Notes: generated from the sequence alone by a model not told the origin. Shown: positions 43,560 through 55,360, counted from the first letter of the stretch. The stretch is DNA of 60,164 bases from Melampsora larici-populina 98AG31 (GCF_000204055.1 NW_006768821.1:451055-511218); one strand, 5' to 3'. A program made the numbers and translations.

Positions 43560-44638
43560 ATGAGGGTCCGTCCTGGTCCATATGACGTAGGCATCAAAGT
43601 CCTCGCGGTGCAGCACCTCCGCAATGGCAAAACAATAGATCAAGTCCGTCGGTTATTAAAGTCCCCTGTCAGCGCTTGCACCATCTCTAGATGGCACTCC
43701 CTATACCAAAGAGCCCAATCTGTTGTGCGCAACCCTGAAAACTATGAACGGCTTGGAAGAAAAACTGCGCTCAACAACAAGGATAGGGATTTCATCCTTG
43801 AGTTACTAGACGCAAATCCTGCTCTCTACCTAGACAAGTATCGGCACGCGGTTTATCAACGTACCGGTACCTGGATCTATTCACAAACAATCGCAAGCGA
43901 TCTCAAGGTTTGACTACATTTGACCCTCAAGAAAGCTTGCACCGTGCACCCTAATCAGTGTGCTTTGCTGCGAGCTAAGTACCTACATGCAGTTGGGGGT
44001 CTGACCCCCAACATGCTTGTGTTCTTGGGTGGGTTTTCCCCTGATTTGTTTTTTGTTTGTGATTCAAAGAATCTCAACTGACTGAGTTCCACCCGTCAGA
44101 TGAGTGTGCTATCCAGGAGCGATCCCTCCACAGGCTGTTTGGTCGGGCCAGACATGGCCAACGTACCTCGCGTATCCCACGCACCCGAGGAGGCAAATGG
44201 TTTTCCCTGTTGCCGGCTATCTTCTGCAGTGGGGTTCTGGCTCTGGACTGCCAAGAAGGTAGTTACGTCCGGAAAGTTTTTGAAGGTTTCCTAAAACATC
44301 GATTGGTGAGTGCCAACTTGTTTCTCACTGTTCTGAAATATTTGATCCCTGATTGTATTTGTCTGTTGAACATGCAAAAGTTCCCAGTCATGAATGCGTA
44401 CCCTCAAGCAAATTCTGTCCTTGTGATGGACAATGCCTGGATCCACCACAAAGGGCGGATCGCCAAACTTGCTGCCAAACAAGGTATATGCGTAGTGTAC
44501 CTCCCACCTTACTCGCCGGATTTAAACCCGATCAAAAAGGCTTTTAGTGTGTTGAAGTCACACTTTTGTTGGACCCAAAGACTCTTCGAAACTGCAAATG
44601 ATGAAAAAATTGATCACATCATGGATCACACTTGGTAA
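43560..44638 (+). pseudogene. Tc1/mariner (DDE_3) transposase, dead copy
   Basis: Reading from ATG 43560: a helix-turn-helix N-terminus (YDVGIKVLAVQHLRNGKTID, SACTISRWHSLY), then an in-frame TGA at about 43912-43914 after SDLK-V. The same frame continues (LHLTLKKACTVHP). Likely introns are about 44031-44099 (ending CCGTCAG) and about 44307-44380. After the first, DECAIQERSLHRLFGRA carries the first catalytic Asp. After the second, VLVMDNAWIHH carries the second. The third acidic residue, Glu in the family motif SPELNPIE, is Lys here (YSPDLNPIKKAF). With both the stop and the Glu-to-Lys change, this copy cannot be active. Target joining would occur at TA. Confidence 0.8.
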
Positions 44639-45016
44639 CTCTTTTCGGGGGCTCTCATGCATAAGTTGTACATGGTGTGCGGGTACTGGGTGTAGGGCAA
44701 GTGAGAAAGTAGGCTATGGTATTTTGTAATTTCACAACCATTGCTTTTATTGAAATGAATAAGCTTTGGCTCCAAAAGATTTCCTACGTGAGATGTCCCC
44801 CTCAAGAGAATACCCACAGTGCCCCCTTGAGTACATGTATTTAAATATGTGCGTCAAAGTCACACAAGTGACTTGGCAAATTTTTCACATTTGCCTTGGC
44901 GCGATGAGAGATATGAACTCATCTTTGTTGACTTCTGTGAGGTAACTTTGTAATCAAAACAATCAACTCTTGATCTGACGCTTCTCAAGTACTGGTAACA
45001 CATTGGCATGAGGGCC

Positions 45017-45450
45017 ATTAACTCAATAGGCAATTAACTCATGTTTTAACATTTCTCACAAACTGTAATCACAAGAGAAAATAAAACAAGGACATTAACT
45101 CAATAGGCAAAGAATTCGGATACAAAAAGTCTCATCAAATATCACTTTGATAACCATCATTGGTGAGCACACAAATAATTGGACCAAAAACTTTAATATA
45201 AATTGCTTGGAGGGGGGATATAGAACTGGAATCAAGACATTGGACAGAAAACTTTGAAATAAATTTCTTTTGGGGGGGATATAGAACTGGAATCACAATA
45301 CCAAGCATGAGGAACAAACAAAAATCAATCCTGAACATAGGATTTGGATACAAAAAGTCTCATGAAATATCACTTTGATAACCATCATTGGTGAGCACAC
45401 ACAGCATTAGACCAAAACCTTATGATAATTTTCTTTGAGGGGGGATATAC
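45017..45450. repeat. tandem duplications inside the mariner-type element
   Basis: A unit of about 233 bp occurs at about 45118 and 45351, each starting GATACAAAAAGTCTCAT and containing CACTTTG-ATAACCATCATT. Within it GGGGGATATAGAACTGGAAT occurs twice (about 45214 and 45279). CATTAACTCAATAGGCAA occurs at about 45017 and 45091. It lies in the spacer between the two genes. Confidence 0.7.
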
Positions 45451-45506
45451 TGTTTTGGATCAAGAGAATCAAATTTGGAAACGCATGATGACAGAAAGCA
45501 AAATAT

Positions 45507-47747
45507 TCAAAGCGACTTCAAGTGGAGGTTAAACTCAGGAACAGCCTTCCATAAGGCATCAGCATGAGCAAAGGGAATACCCATGCTCTGAAAGTTATCA
45601 AACGTGTAAGTCTTGCGGTCCAACAGGTGATCAAACTCAACAATCCCCTCTTTGTCCAAAACATCACGAGTCTTCTTCATCTTGGGAAGAACACCAGCAA
45701 AGAGTAAGAATTCCCCCAAATTGGGGAATCTGAGGAGGGGGAGATAAACAAAGCGGTTTGGTGGGCCCTGGCTGAGGAGGGTTGTTGATCAACGGCACCG
45801 CAAAAGTGGTTCCCGATGGTGGCCACGATGGGTACGGTTGACTGTAGTAGTTATGGTGAATGACTGCACCAGTGCCGGCCAAAGAGGGACCTGCTTTTGC
45901 TGGAGTGGAACCCAGAAGGAGATTCTTCTCTTTCTCGTAATCAGACACTTTGATCCAAGTAAACTCCGGTCAAGACATCGGTGGATTGAGTTCGTCAACA
46001 CCGGGCACCCCGTCAGCCTGTGTGATTGAAGGCATAATGAAAAAAACACTTAGAAACTTGAGGGCCGGAGTTAAAAAACAATCAGATATAAGAGTCACCT
46101 ACCCAATCATTTGCCCGGGTTCGGATGCGGGTGGTATTGAGTAGGAGACATAAACCGGGGTCTTTGGGATTTGCCACAGTTGTGACATTTTTGCCAGACT
46201 TGAAGTCTTTCTCAAAACGTTGCATCAAAGAGCAAAGTTTGCGTTCACCAGCGCTCAAGATATCTGACTGTAAGCAGACACACATATGGATCAGTCTAGG
46301 AGAACTTATTTTGAGGGGTCAGAGTGGTTGGGTACTTACACCTGCAGAACCATTGGACTGAGGCTGAGGCTCATCTTTGAGTTCGTCGGATGGTGTTTCC
46401 TTATCCTCCGTGTGGCAATTGGACATCCGAGTGAGCTTGGTGTTCTCATGCAAGATCTTGAATCCCATTGGGGTTGTTGAAGGGACGTTTTGAGCAGCCT
46501 CCATGAAGAGTTTGAATGAATCTGAATCTTTGATAGCCATCTTCACGGCTTTGCGTTGACAAGCCCCGTTGATGAAAGCCTGAATATCAATGGTACCCTC
46601 AGACCAGGCTTTGCGGAGGCATCCAGAGACTCATGGTATCTTCTTGTCACAAGATTGAAAGAGTTTGAGCTTGAAAACAATCCAGGGTATAGTAGGAGTG
46701 TTGAGTGTGAGTTTGACCATGACCTTGGGGCAGCAATTCTCAAACTTCGGGACGGGTGTCTTGACCTTGCTCGGTTGGGTCCCACCAGGCGTCTTCTTCC
46801 GCTTCTTGCCATTGATAGTGTTGACATTGGGGATTACACAATTCCAAAAGTTGAAAGACACTAGGAAGTGTCTGGCATTTGGGGAACTCTGAGTTAAAGA
46901 CTCCAGCAAAGCTTTGGGGGTTGGTAAGTCCACCAAACCTAGACCAAGGAAGAGGGTTAGGATTTTGTTCATTTATCATTGTGAAGAACAGGAGATGAGG
47001 CTTACCTGCGTCATCAGCCTTGTGTTCGGTCTTGCTCATTGTAACTATAGAACAATTCAAAAGTATCAGATTGCAATGTTTAGCTTTACAAAACAGTGGT
47101 CAGTTCAGTCACTTACTGCGGTCAACAATTGCAAAATCATTTCCAGGTTCCATATCTAAAGTCAATGTGGGCCTTTTCTTGGAGGCGTTAGGACGATTTG
47201 TCGAATTGAGATCAGGTGAGAGGGTGGTGAGGTCCATTGGTGGAGAATCAGTTGGCTGGGTGCTTTCAAAGATTAAAGGATTGATATGTGGGTTGAAAGT
47301 ATAAACCAAGGATGATTGTGACAATGAGGGGGTGAGGCCAGCATGACTACGGTTCAAGAAAGGCGTAATTGAAGGCGTGATCAGGGCAGATGGATAATAG
47401 GACTGTCTGTTGGTGCCCTTCAAAGGCAACGATTTTGGGGAGGCAGGACCGTAGGTCAAAGGCAACATGTTTTGGGCATACATCCTGAAAGATGGTTTGA
47501 GTTAGCCAGGTTGATTGGCATATACACCGATAACTTACAAAGGTCCACCAATGCCTTGTTCAACGAGAGCTTGGTAGCTGCAAGTTTGGATTGCGCATGA
47601 CATCACATCAAGTCTATTGTTGGTGGGCCTGCTACAACCATCACAGTGAAAGGATGAGGGATGAGATGAAACAAAGCAATCAGAGGATACAACGTAAGTC
47701 AAAGAGATGACTTACGATGGAACTTGAGAAAGACGTCTGTTGGCCAT
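45507..47747 (-). pseudogene. second gene of the mariner-type element, decayed
   Basis: Minus-strand exons, in phase: 47747-47716, 47631-47539, 47484-47117, 47044-47006, 46938-46340, 46267-46103 and from 46017 on. In-frame TGA codons lie at 46633-46631 and 45972-45970, and a frame change is needed near 45715 to reach the last part, ending at 45507. The ancestral protein was about 610 residues. It had a Pro/Ser/Asn-rich N-terminus, a basic patch (NGKKRKK), a Cys-containing beta-like stretch (FENCCPKVMVKLTL) and a helical C-terminus (GIVEFDHLL, YTFDNFQSMGIPFAHADALW) that resembles a SAM-like or similar small helical domain. The domain call is weak. Coding quality and many clean introns show it was a real gene. 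Confidence 0.65.
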
Positions 47748-47930
47748 ACTGCAAGTTAGGAAAGAAAAGCTGGTGATTGTGGTCTTGCTGTTGACAATAT
47801 GGAGATTTTTGGAGGGAGAAAGCCAGGAGGAGGCCGCCTTTTGAAGTGCTTCAGGCATTCGGCCTACTCGTGGTTGGGGAAGTTTTTGCTAGGTTGCTAG
47901 GTCTGCATGCCAGATGAGGTTGTCAGAAAA

Positions 47931-48140
47931 AGGTTGACCAAACAAGGAAACACCCACCAATGATTGGTATGGCGTATTGAAATTTGTTTGTGAGGAGATG
48001 GTGAGATGGAGGCGGATAAGAGATAGATTGTGGGTCTTGGTTGACCAAACAAGGAAAAGCCAACCGGTGATATGTTTGGTTTTGCATTGAAATGGAGGGT
48101 ATGGCGAGAAGGAGGCGGATATGGGTTAGATCGTGGGTGA
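47931..48140. repeat. 106-bp tandem duplication near the right end of the mariner-type element
   Basis: Two degenerate copies start GGTTGACCAAACAAGGAAA (about 47932 and 48038) and both contain GGAGGCGGATA and AGAT-GTGGGT. Subterminal repeats of this kind often bind transposase; the role here is inference. Confidence 0.6.
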
Positions 48141-48312
48141 TTGAGAACCATACACCGACAAACCAACCCCCAAGGCCGGTACAATATGGGGGTATGGGAA
48201 GCCGGATCAAGATCCCGTTACAGCTTTGCTGCGCTGCACAGCGCCTGTATTGGCGCGTGGCGCTGGGAAAGATTTTGAAAAATTCGTGTCGACATGACAC
48301 AAATTTCTTGAA

Positions 48313-48792
48313 TAGCTGTACCATTAGAAGTTAAAGAAGAAGTACTTGATTTGATTTGATTGAAGAATTACCCCAAGCCTGCGACGGTAATGCTTAGTCC
48401 AATACCGAAGGGGAGAGGCACACAAGTGAGGGGAGAAATCTGGCCCTGTGGTTCGGGGCCGAAATTCGGAGCCGCAACAGAATGTGGCGCTCTTAGGAGA
48501 GGGGAAAATTTTCCTCTCTCCTAGAATTTCTCCCTTGATTCTCTCTCCCTCAACTTGTTTCTCTCTTTATTTTCTCATCTTTCTTCTACAGCCTTAAGCG
48601 TTCGAAAATAAAAAGTTTTTAACATTCTTATCTGAACACTCTCGTATCTGAGGGTTAACTTTTATCGTGATAGAAGAAAGAAAGAAAGAAGTAGAAAGTT
48701 TCCAATCCTGGAAATTAAATAGCTAAATCACATTTCATAAATCTTTTCCGACACATACAACACATACTATTCCGGTTCTAATTTTATTGTGA
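48313..48792. other. junction and 5' region of the tyrosine-recombinase retroelement
   Basis: It contains a near-perfect palindrome of about 32 bp at 48493-48524 (TTAGGAGAGGGGAAAA / TTTTCCTCTCTCCTAG). The 5' end of the retroelement probably lies in about 48370-48420 but is not defined, because no matching terminal repeat was found. Confidence 0.45.
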
Positions 48793-49257
48793 ATGAACAA
48801 GGAACAGAAAGACAAGTTGTTATTGAACAAGGCTCGTCTTCAAGAAATGGCATCGACGTCGAGATCAGCAGAAGAGAAAAAGCTAGCTCAGGCAGAAGAG
48901 AGGAGGAGAAGAGCCGAATTGAGGGCTCCGAAAGAAGGTGAAGGAAATGTCGACATGAATCTGATACAAGAAGCGGGTCGAATAGCTAGAGAAGAGGATC
49001 TGTCGGAGAGCCATCAGGTGATACACGGAGCTGGACCCAAGGCCGGTGTGATTCAGGAGTCCTTCGTCGAGGAAGAAGAAGAAGATAGCCTGGAATCGAG
49101 CTCGGATTCAGAGTCGGATACTAGAGATGTGAAACCGCTAGAACTGAAGAGGAGAGAATTGGAGAAGTTGGAAGTGAGACGAGAAGCAGAGAAACGTCAT
49201 CAGGAGGAATTGAAGAAGAGCAAAGTTTATGAAGGTGTACCTATTGATGGTGTGTAA
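48793..49257 (+). CDS. charged 5' ORF of the retroelement
   Basis: 154 residues, very rich in Glu/Lys/Arg with coiled-coil character (KKLAQAEERRRRAELR; ELKRRELEKLEVRREAEKR) and an acidic Ser/Asp centre. It lies between the 5' region and the Gag-like ORF and may be spliced to it. No domain is recognised. Confidence 0.5.
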   Translation: MNKEQKDKLLLNKARLQEMASTSRSAEEKKLAQAEERRRRAELRAPKEGEGNVDMNLIQEAGRIAREEDLSESHQVIHGAGPKAGVIQESFVEEEEEDSLESSSDSESDTRDVKPLELKRRELEKLEVRREAEKRHQEELKKSKVYEGVPIDGV

Positions 49258-49547
49258 CAGAGTTTCTTTGAATATCTCTTTCCTTTTCTGCGTAATTCCT
49301 CGCACCGTGGGAGATCTAGAAGATCAGGAGCTGCCGTAGGCGCCCTTTAAAAAGATGAAGTGACAGGATGCAGGCTGCAAGAGCGCTGTAAGACTTGCTG
49401 GTCGGAAGGGAGTGTTCTTCATTGGTGCTGCCAAGTGCGCCCATAAAACCTCCTGGAGGTGGTAGAGTCCTGGAGACCTACAAATACACCAAGTTAAAGT
49501 CTTGTCTGAGGATAAAGAAGCTGCCGTAGGCGCTAGACTCTCACGGA

Positions 49548-51313
49548 GTGACCAATTCGAGGAGAGAAAATCAGGTGCTTACACAATTGTTCCTCCTGTT
49601 TGTTTCGGTTTCCGACTGTCTATTAGCGTTTCGAGAGTCAAAAGGTGCCAATTCTCGTAGCCGAGCGCTCTTAGAGGCCTTGACGCACGCGTTGGATACC
49701 AACAATGGAGTTGAAGCCAGGAAGCTGGTCGCGGATTTCAATGATTCGTATGGATCGCTGGTGGCGATGGATTACGATGGTTACGTACCTCCGGAACCTA
49801 AAGGATCAGTCCATGATCAGCCGAGTCTTCAGGCCCTAGAAAGTCAAAAGAGCGTACCTCAGGCCCAGACTCAACAGAAGTCCGCGAGTTCGAGATTGAT
49901 GGACTCTAGTCAATTGCTAGCGTCGATCTCTGGGTCGTTACCTTTCAGCGGCCAAGAACCTCAATCGAATGGTGCCGAGACGGGTGTACATCCTCCTGCT
50001 GTGGCGAAGACGATTCCAGAAATCGAAATCCAGATGAAGAAGAGCGCGAAGAAGCGGAAGGGGAAGAAGCGAGCTGAGCGAGTCGAGGCGCCTTCTTCGT
50101 CTTCTGACAAGTCCAAAGGACAGAAGTCGAGGAAGAAGAAGAAAGAGGAACCGTCTTCTTCAGATGAATCGGATGACTCGAAGCCGAAGAAGAAAAAGAG
50201 GAAGAGGAAAGCTTCATCAAAGAAGAAGAAACAGGTAGACTCAGAACCTTCTGATTCTTCAGATTCATCCTCAAGTAACTCTTTGTCAGACGAGGAAAGT
50301 TCAGACAATTCCTCAGAAGTTGAAAAAGCCGAACTTGGCTACAATATCACGGAATTTGACTCGGCAGACTTACCAGACTTACCCGATAAGTGGGATAAAG
50401 GCTTTCGGAAACTACGAGCTTATGTACCGGTAACTCTATTCAACATAGCTCTGTTAGAATCTTACCACGATGAGGATCTAGAGCAAAAAGATCAGAAAGC
50501 GAAAAGCAAGCTGAATGTCTCCAAGACTTCTCTGAAGTTACTAGAGAAACAATTGACCTATGGAGATTTCATCGAGATGTGCGACCTCAAGGAGAGGTAC
50601 GCAAGAGAGATTTATGGCTTGGATACTTATGCGGATTATGTTGTGAAACATGAGAAAATCGTTTCAGACCTGAAGAAGTCGTACAATTGTTGGATGATCG
50701 GCTTGAGGTACCATTTGAAGGTGCGGACGGTGATTTTCAGGCAACGGAAGTTAGTGAAGTCCAAAGTGAAGGGGAAGACGGTCTTGAAAGATATAGTGAA
50801 GATCCCGAACGGAGTCCAGGCTAGGGTGGTTGAGAAGGCGAGATTCACAGCGGATAGAGCAGGCGATCTCCAATATGTAGACAACCCCTATGCTCCTGGG
50901 GGTCCGAAATTTGGCTTCGACTTTTCGACCGGGAGACAACCAGTTGGAGTTTCCGCCGTGACAGCTGTGGATAGAACAGCTGAAGTTAACACAAACCCTA
51001 ATCAAAGGAAACGTGGCGGTGGGGTCAAGAAGTCCTATCAGAAGAGAAATACCTATCAAGGTAACTTCCATTACAACAGGGGCAACAAGTCTGCCCAGGA
51101 GAACCAAACTGGTTAGTGCTTCAGAATCGCTTAGGAGTGGTTGCAAGGAGGATCGTTGAGTGCTGACTCGATTGTCAATACAGGAGACTCGGGAAAGCCG
51201 TTGACCCAAACTCCACAGACCTATACGGAGAAACCGTACTACCAGCATAAGGGTGCAAAACAAAACCAAGCGCCTAGCGCACAGAAAGCGCAACCAACAG
51301 AGGCACAGAATGC
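49548..51313 (+). CDS. Gag-like protein of the retroelement
   Basis: Coding quality is best from 49627, after an acceptor (CTATTAG), where the frame reads FRESKGANSRSRALLEALTH. The preceding exon probably ends at about 49573. The exon runs to 51111 and joins 51184-51313 in phase (an AKQNQAPSAQKAQPTEAQ tail). The middle is a Lys/Ser-rich low-complexity block (KKRKRK, SSDESDDSK). The globular part (residues 265-460 of the ORF) has a conserved-looking Trp/Tyr pattern (KWDKGFRKLRAYVP, CDLKERYAREIYGLDTYADY, KKSYNCWMIGLRYHLKVR). The end is Gly/Asn/Lys-rich and would bind RNA. The role in particle assembly is inferred from position before the RT. Confidence 0.65.
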
Positions 51314-51595
51314 GTGAGTGAAATTCCTAAGTGCTTAAAGTACTAAAAGTGGGACTGACGAAACGTGTGTTGTCGTTGTTCACCCGACCGGGACCTGTCA
51401 TCGCTTTCCTTCTGTTTTATGCCTTTCAATGCTTTGGACTGCTTGGGTGAATTGTTGTGTGTTGCGCTTTGTACTTGGTGATCGCATGTGTTGTGGTACA
51501 CAGAAGCTTGTAACTCGCAGTATCTAAGTAGAAAGAATATGAAATTCTGAACGAAAATTGGTTTCCATATGTTACTATTTATTAGACGAGAGTAG

Positions 51596-54171
51596 CACAC
51601 CTGCCAACAGACCCGTGGAGAGTGGTGTCCTCTTTCACTCAAGAGAGGATACTTTGAGAGCAGTGGAGCAACGCTTAGAGGAGCTGGTGAGAGAGGTGTC
51701 GGATAGCTCTGAGTCAGACAGCCACGACGATGAACAGGTGACAAGTAGCAAAAAAGATCCGATTCCATTCTGGGAGAGGAAGATTTTTGCGGTGCCGGTA
51801 CAGAATGTATGGCCAGGCCCAGTCACGTGTAAGATGGTCATCAAGGAGTGGGCTGAGCTGATGTTGGAGGCGGGGTTGGAGAAAGACATCCCGTATATCA
51901 CGAACGGGTTTAAGCAAGGGTTTTGCCTAGGGATACCTCAACATCGAATAGGGAATCTGTCCTGGTATACTCCGGAAAATCATAGGTCGGCACTATTGGC
52001 GAGGAGCCAGATAGAAGCAACAATTGAAAAAGAACGGTTGGCTGGTAGAATGGCTGGCCCGTTTACCCACGAGGAGGTGTTTGAGAAGCTCGGTTTCTTC
52101 AGTACAAATCCGATGGGGAGTGCTGTTAATGGAGACGGATCTATTAGGATGGTGAACGACCTTTCCTTCCCAAAGAAAGATGACCACGTACCCTCGGTAA
52201 ATTCATTCGTGAATAAGTTGAACTATGGAACGTATTGGGACGACTTTGATAAACACTGCAAACATTATTCGGCTTCCCCAAGTGGGCAGGAAAAAATGAT
52301 TGGGAGTATGATTTGTCATAAAATGATCTATCACTCCACACCTAAGCCAGAACACACACACTACATATGTGCAACAGGCTCAGTGAATAGGTGGTTATCA
52401 TGTACATACAGTTCTGCTCAGTTATCTGCTCATCAGCGTAAGTTATTCATATGTAATACATGCTGTAACTTTTTTCAGATTGACAAAAGTATTCAAAAGA
52501 TTGACTACATACACCCACCCAGTGTTTTGGTGTGATCTCATCAACTCAACTGCATGTAACACCCTTTCTGTTACTATGAAACAGCTTCAGTAATATTGCC
52601 TGAGCAGCTACAGAATTCTATGTAGTGAATTTTTGCAACAATTTTTTCAAGGTCAAAAAAGTTTCATGTGGTATAACATGTGATTTATTCATTCTGATGG
52701 GCAAAAAACTGAGCAGACCTGTATGTACATGATAGATAACTATCTATTTAGCTTGCTGCACATATGTAGTGTGGGTGTTATGTCTCAGGTGTGCAGTATT
52801 GGATCCTTTTATGACAAACTGTACTATTAATCATTTTCCTCTTCCAACTTGGGGAAGTTGAATGATGTTCACAGTGAAAGTAGCAATTTTCTTCCAAGAA
52901 AATCCTGGAGAATGGGAAATTGCCATCTTCGACAGGAGGAAAGCGTACCGTCAACTACCAGTACACCCTAGTCAGAGGAGGTTTTTATGCATTCTAGACT
53001 TCTATGGAAGAGTGTGGGTCGACTTAGCTGTGGGATTTGGTGGGGTTGCAAGCTGCGGAGTGTTTGGGGCCCCAGCACATGTCTGGAAGCTCTTAATTGA
53101 ACGAATCTTGAACATACGGAAGATCTTTTGTTGGGTCGATGACAACTTAATCTTTCGAAGACCGGGAGATCCAACATCCTTAGCAGACATAACAACATTA
53201 AGCAATAGCTTGGGCGTAGAAACAAATCCGGCGAAAAACCATGAATTCGCGACGGAACAACGTTATGTGGGGTTTATCTGGAACGCGAAAGATCACACTG
53301 TCAGGCTTCCAGAAGACAAGTTGAGAGAGAGGAAGCAGCTAATAGAAGACTTACTTAACTTGACATCCCCCTGGGCATTTCACACGATGGAGAGTCTACT
53401 AGGAAATCTAGTTCATACGGTGTATATTGTCCCTCATATGAAGGCTTACATGCGCTCGTTCTACAAGTGGTTAAAGGAATGGGTTAACAAAGCGGCACTG
53501 AGGCATGTGCCAGAGTACGTTAGAGTAGATCTCAAAGAGTGGAGAAGGTGCCTGCATTCATTTGTTTCACGAGCGCTGATTCCTTTGCCGAAAGCGACGG
53601 AGATCGCTTGGGTGGGGGATGCTTTGTCGTCGTTCGGTATCAGCATTCTGATAGGCGATCAATAGGCATGTTTCGAGTTTGAGAAAGGATGGCAGACGCT
53701 GAACCTACAGACAGGCAAGCGTTCGATTGCATGGGCTGAATCGGTCGCGATAAGACTGGGTCTAGTTGTTCTAAGCACCCTGAGACATGTGGCAGGTGAG
53801 TACTCCCAAGGAAGTAACAGGCACGAAGGCGTAAGACTGATAAGGTTTTTGGTCCTATAGGGAAAAAGTTCAATGTTTGGACGGATAATACTACATCCCA
53901 AGCAGCCGTTAAGAAGCGCAAATCGAGAGATGAGTGGGTGAATGAGGAGTGGAAGAACATCCAACGTTTACTCACGGGTTTGGCTTGCGATATTGAGGCA
54001 AAACGTGTTACGTCAAAAGGCAATGACGCGGACGCGCTCTCAAGGGGCTGGCTGGGGAAGTTACTCTGGTTCAACGAAGTGAAAGTAGAAGTGCCAATCG
54101 ACCTGCGCTTCGTACTCAAGCAGGTTTTCCCTCCTAAAATTGGCTTCCCAGAGGAAAAGCAACCGAATTAG
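51596..54171 (+). pseudogene. reverse transcriptase and RNase H of the retroelement, broken
   Basis: Exon 51596-52253 carries WPGPVTCKMVIKEW, TNGFKQGFCLGIP and RMVNDLSFPKKDDHVPSVN. The 623-bp MITE then interrupts, and the frame resumes at 52880 with EIAIFDRRKAYRQLPVHP, FGGVASCGVFGAPAH and the catalytic CWVDDNLIF. An in-frame TAG occurs at 53663-53665, after which the frame continues (ACFEFEKGWQTLNLQTG) to 53795. A last exon, 53861-54171, has NVWTDNTTSQAAVKKRKS and DADALSRGW, the RNase H end. The frame on each side of the MITE agrees. Both the insertion and the stop disable this copy. Confidence 0.85.
52254..52876. mobile_element. 623-bp CACTG-ended MITE, copy 2
   Basis: It begins CACTGCAAACATTATTCGGC and ends ...GATGTTCACAGTG, flanked by the 3-bp duplication AAA (52251-52253 and 52877-52879). 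It is the same family and the same length as 38491-39113 but in opposite orientation. Internal blocks such as CACATATGTAGTGTGG and CATGTACATAC are shared. It splits the RT frame of the retroelement. Confidence 0.9.
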
Positions 54172-54251
54172 CGCTGACAGGTAAAGGTTAATAGATTCGC
54201 TACTTGACACTAGACCTGGGACTGACGGTTTTGATTGGGGAGATTTTTCAG

Positions 54252-55360
54252 GCGAGAGAAGAGAGGCTCGGTGGAGGATGCCAGATGTACAATCATTGAA
54301 AAAAGCAACGAGACCTTTCGGAACCTTCAAAAAGAACGCCCTAGGTGTGGATACATCGGACTCGGATGAGGTACAGCAGCACTATTTGAGAGGGGCATGG
54401 GGTGACGGAACATTGAAGAGTTATAACTTGGGAGTGGTGAAGCTCCACAGATTCGCTCTACTAAAAGGGGTCGAGAAAAGTCAGCTTTTACCAATATTGT
54501 CAAGACTCATAAGAGAGTTCGTAGTCTGGGGATCGAAAAAGAGTGAAAGGAAAGCAAAGGATGATGAGTCAGTGAAATACTCAACAATGAAAGCCTATAT
54601 AGCCGGCATAAAAGCATGGCATCTCTTTCACAACGAAGATTATCCGCATTGTGCGAATGAAGGAGTGAAGGCTTTACTGAAAGCATCGAGGATGATAGAA
54701 GCAAAGTTTCAATTGATAGAGAAGAAAAGGCCTCCAGTGTTAATCTTGGACCTGGTAGTGCTGTTCGAGATTCTGCCGGAACAAGGGGAACTAGGGTTAG
54801 CTAGATTAGTAGTGGCACTAGTGGCATTCTGGGGGACAGCGAGGTTGGGTGAACTGATTTCAGACGACGTGAAGAAGAAACTCCCATGCTGGGATGACGT
54901 AGAGTGGAATGAAGATCGGTCGAGAGTGACGATACGCATCTACAACGCAAAAACAGCAGGCCCCGGGGAAGTACAATACATAGTTCTTCATCGTCAAGAT
55001 TCACTACTAGATCCAGTTTCGATTCTAGAGGAGTGGCTGGCCTTCCGTCCGAGGAAACCAAGTGAAGAGATCTTCTCGGTATTAGCTGGAGGCAAGCGGA
55101 GACGGCTAGGGAAACAGGAGACTATCAAACACTTACAGTCTATCTGGAACTCAAGGCGTTTGAAGTCGAAGCAAATGCTACATGGGCATTCATTCCGCAT
55201 AGGCGGAGCATTGCTGTGCTGGAACTTAGGAGCAGACCGAGAGGAGGTGAAAAAGTGCGGTCAATGGGCTTCTGATGCATATATCATCTACCTGCGGAAG
55301 TTCTCAGATAAAGAATTGGACAAAACAAAAAGATTGTTACAAGACCTACAGTGGAAATGA
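54252..55360 (+). CDS. tyrosine recombinase of the retroelement
   Basis: The frame is open from an acceptor at 54251 (the first in-frame ATG is 54278, giving 360 residues) to 55360. Domains: a SAM-like core-binding region (TLKSYNLGVVKLHRFALL, KAYIAGIKAWH) and a catalytic domain with the first Arg in WGTARLGEL, a Lys in NAKTAGPG, HGHSFRIGGA (His-x-x-Arg) and the nucleophile region CGQWASDAYIIYLR. This is the R-K-HxxR-W-Y set of tyrosine recombinases. It integrates the circular DNA intermediate without target duplication. No lesion is seen in this ORF, unlike the RT upstream. Confidence 0.88.

Larger units (their letters stand above)
43227..48312. mobile_element. 5.1-kb Tc1/mariner-type transposon with a second gene
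   Basis: The ends read TTCAAGAAATTTGTGTCATG inward from both sides and are followed by a GC-rich block (CGCCACGCGCCAATACAGGC, GCTGTGCAGCGCAGCAAAG). The inverted repeats total about 110 bp. TA flanks both ends (43225-43226 and 48313-48314). A DDE_3-type transposase lies near the left end on plus and a multi-exon gene lies on minus. Both are broken. Tc1/mariner elements normally carry a single ORF and are 1-2.5 kb long, so the size and second gene are unusual. Confidence 0.88.

Noticed and set aside
45017..45450. Repeats with regular spacing, considered as a CRISPR-like array
   Set aside because: Only two copies per unit, long degenerate repeats, eukaryotic context; simple tandem duplication explains it.
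49945..50308. Ser/Phe-rich minus-strand ORFs
   Set aside because: Antisense shadows of the Lys/Ser-rich block of the Gag-like gene.
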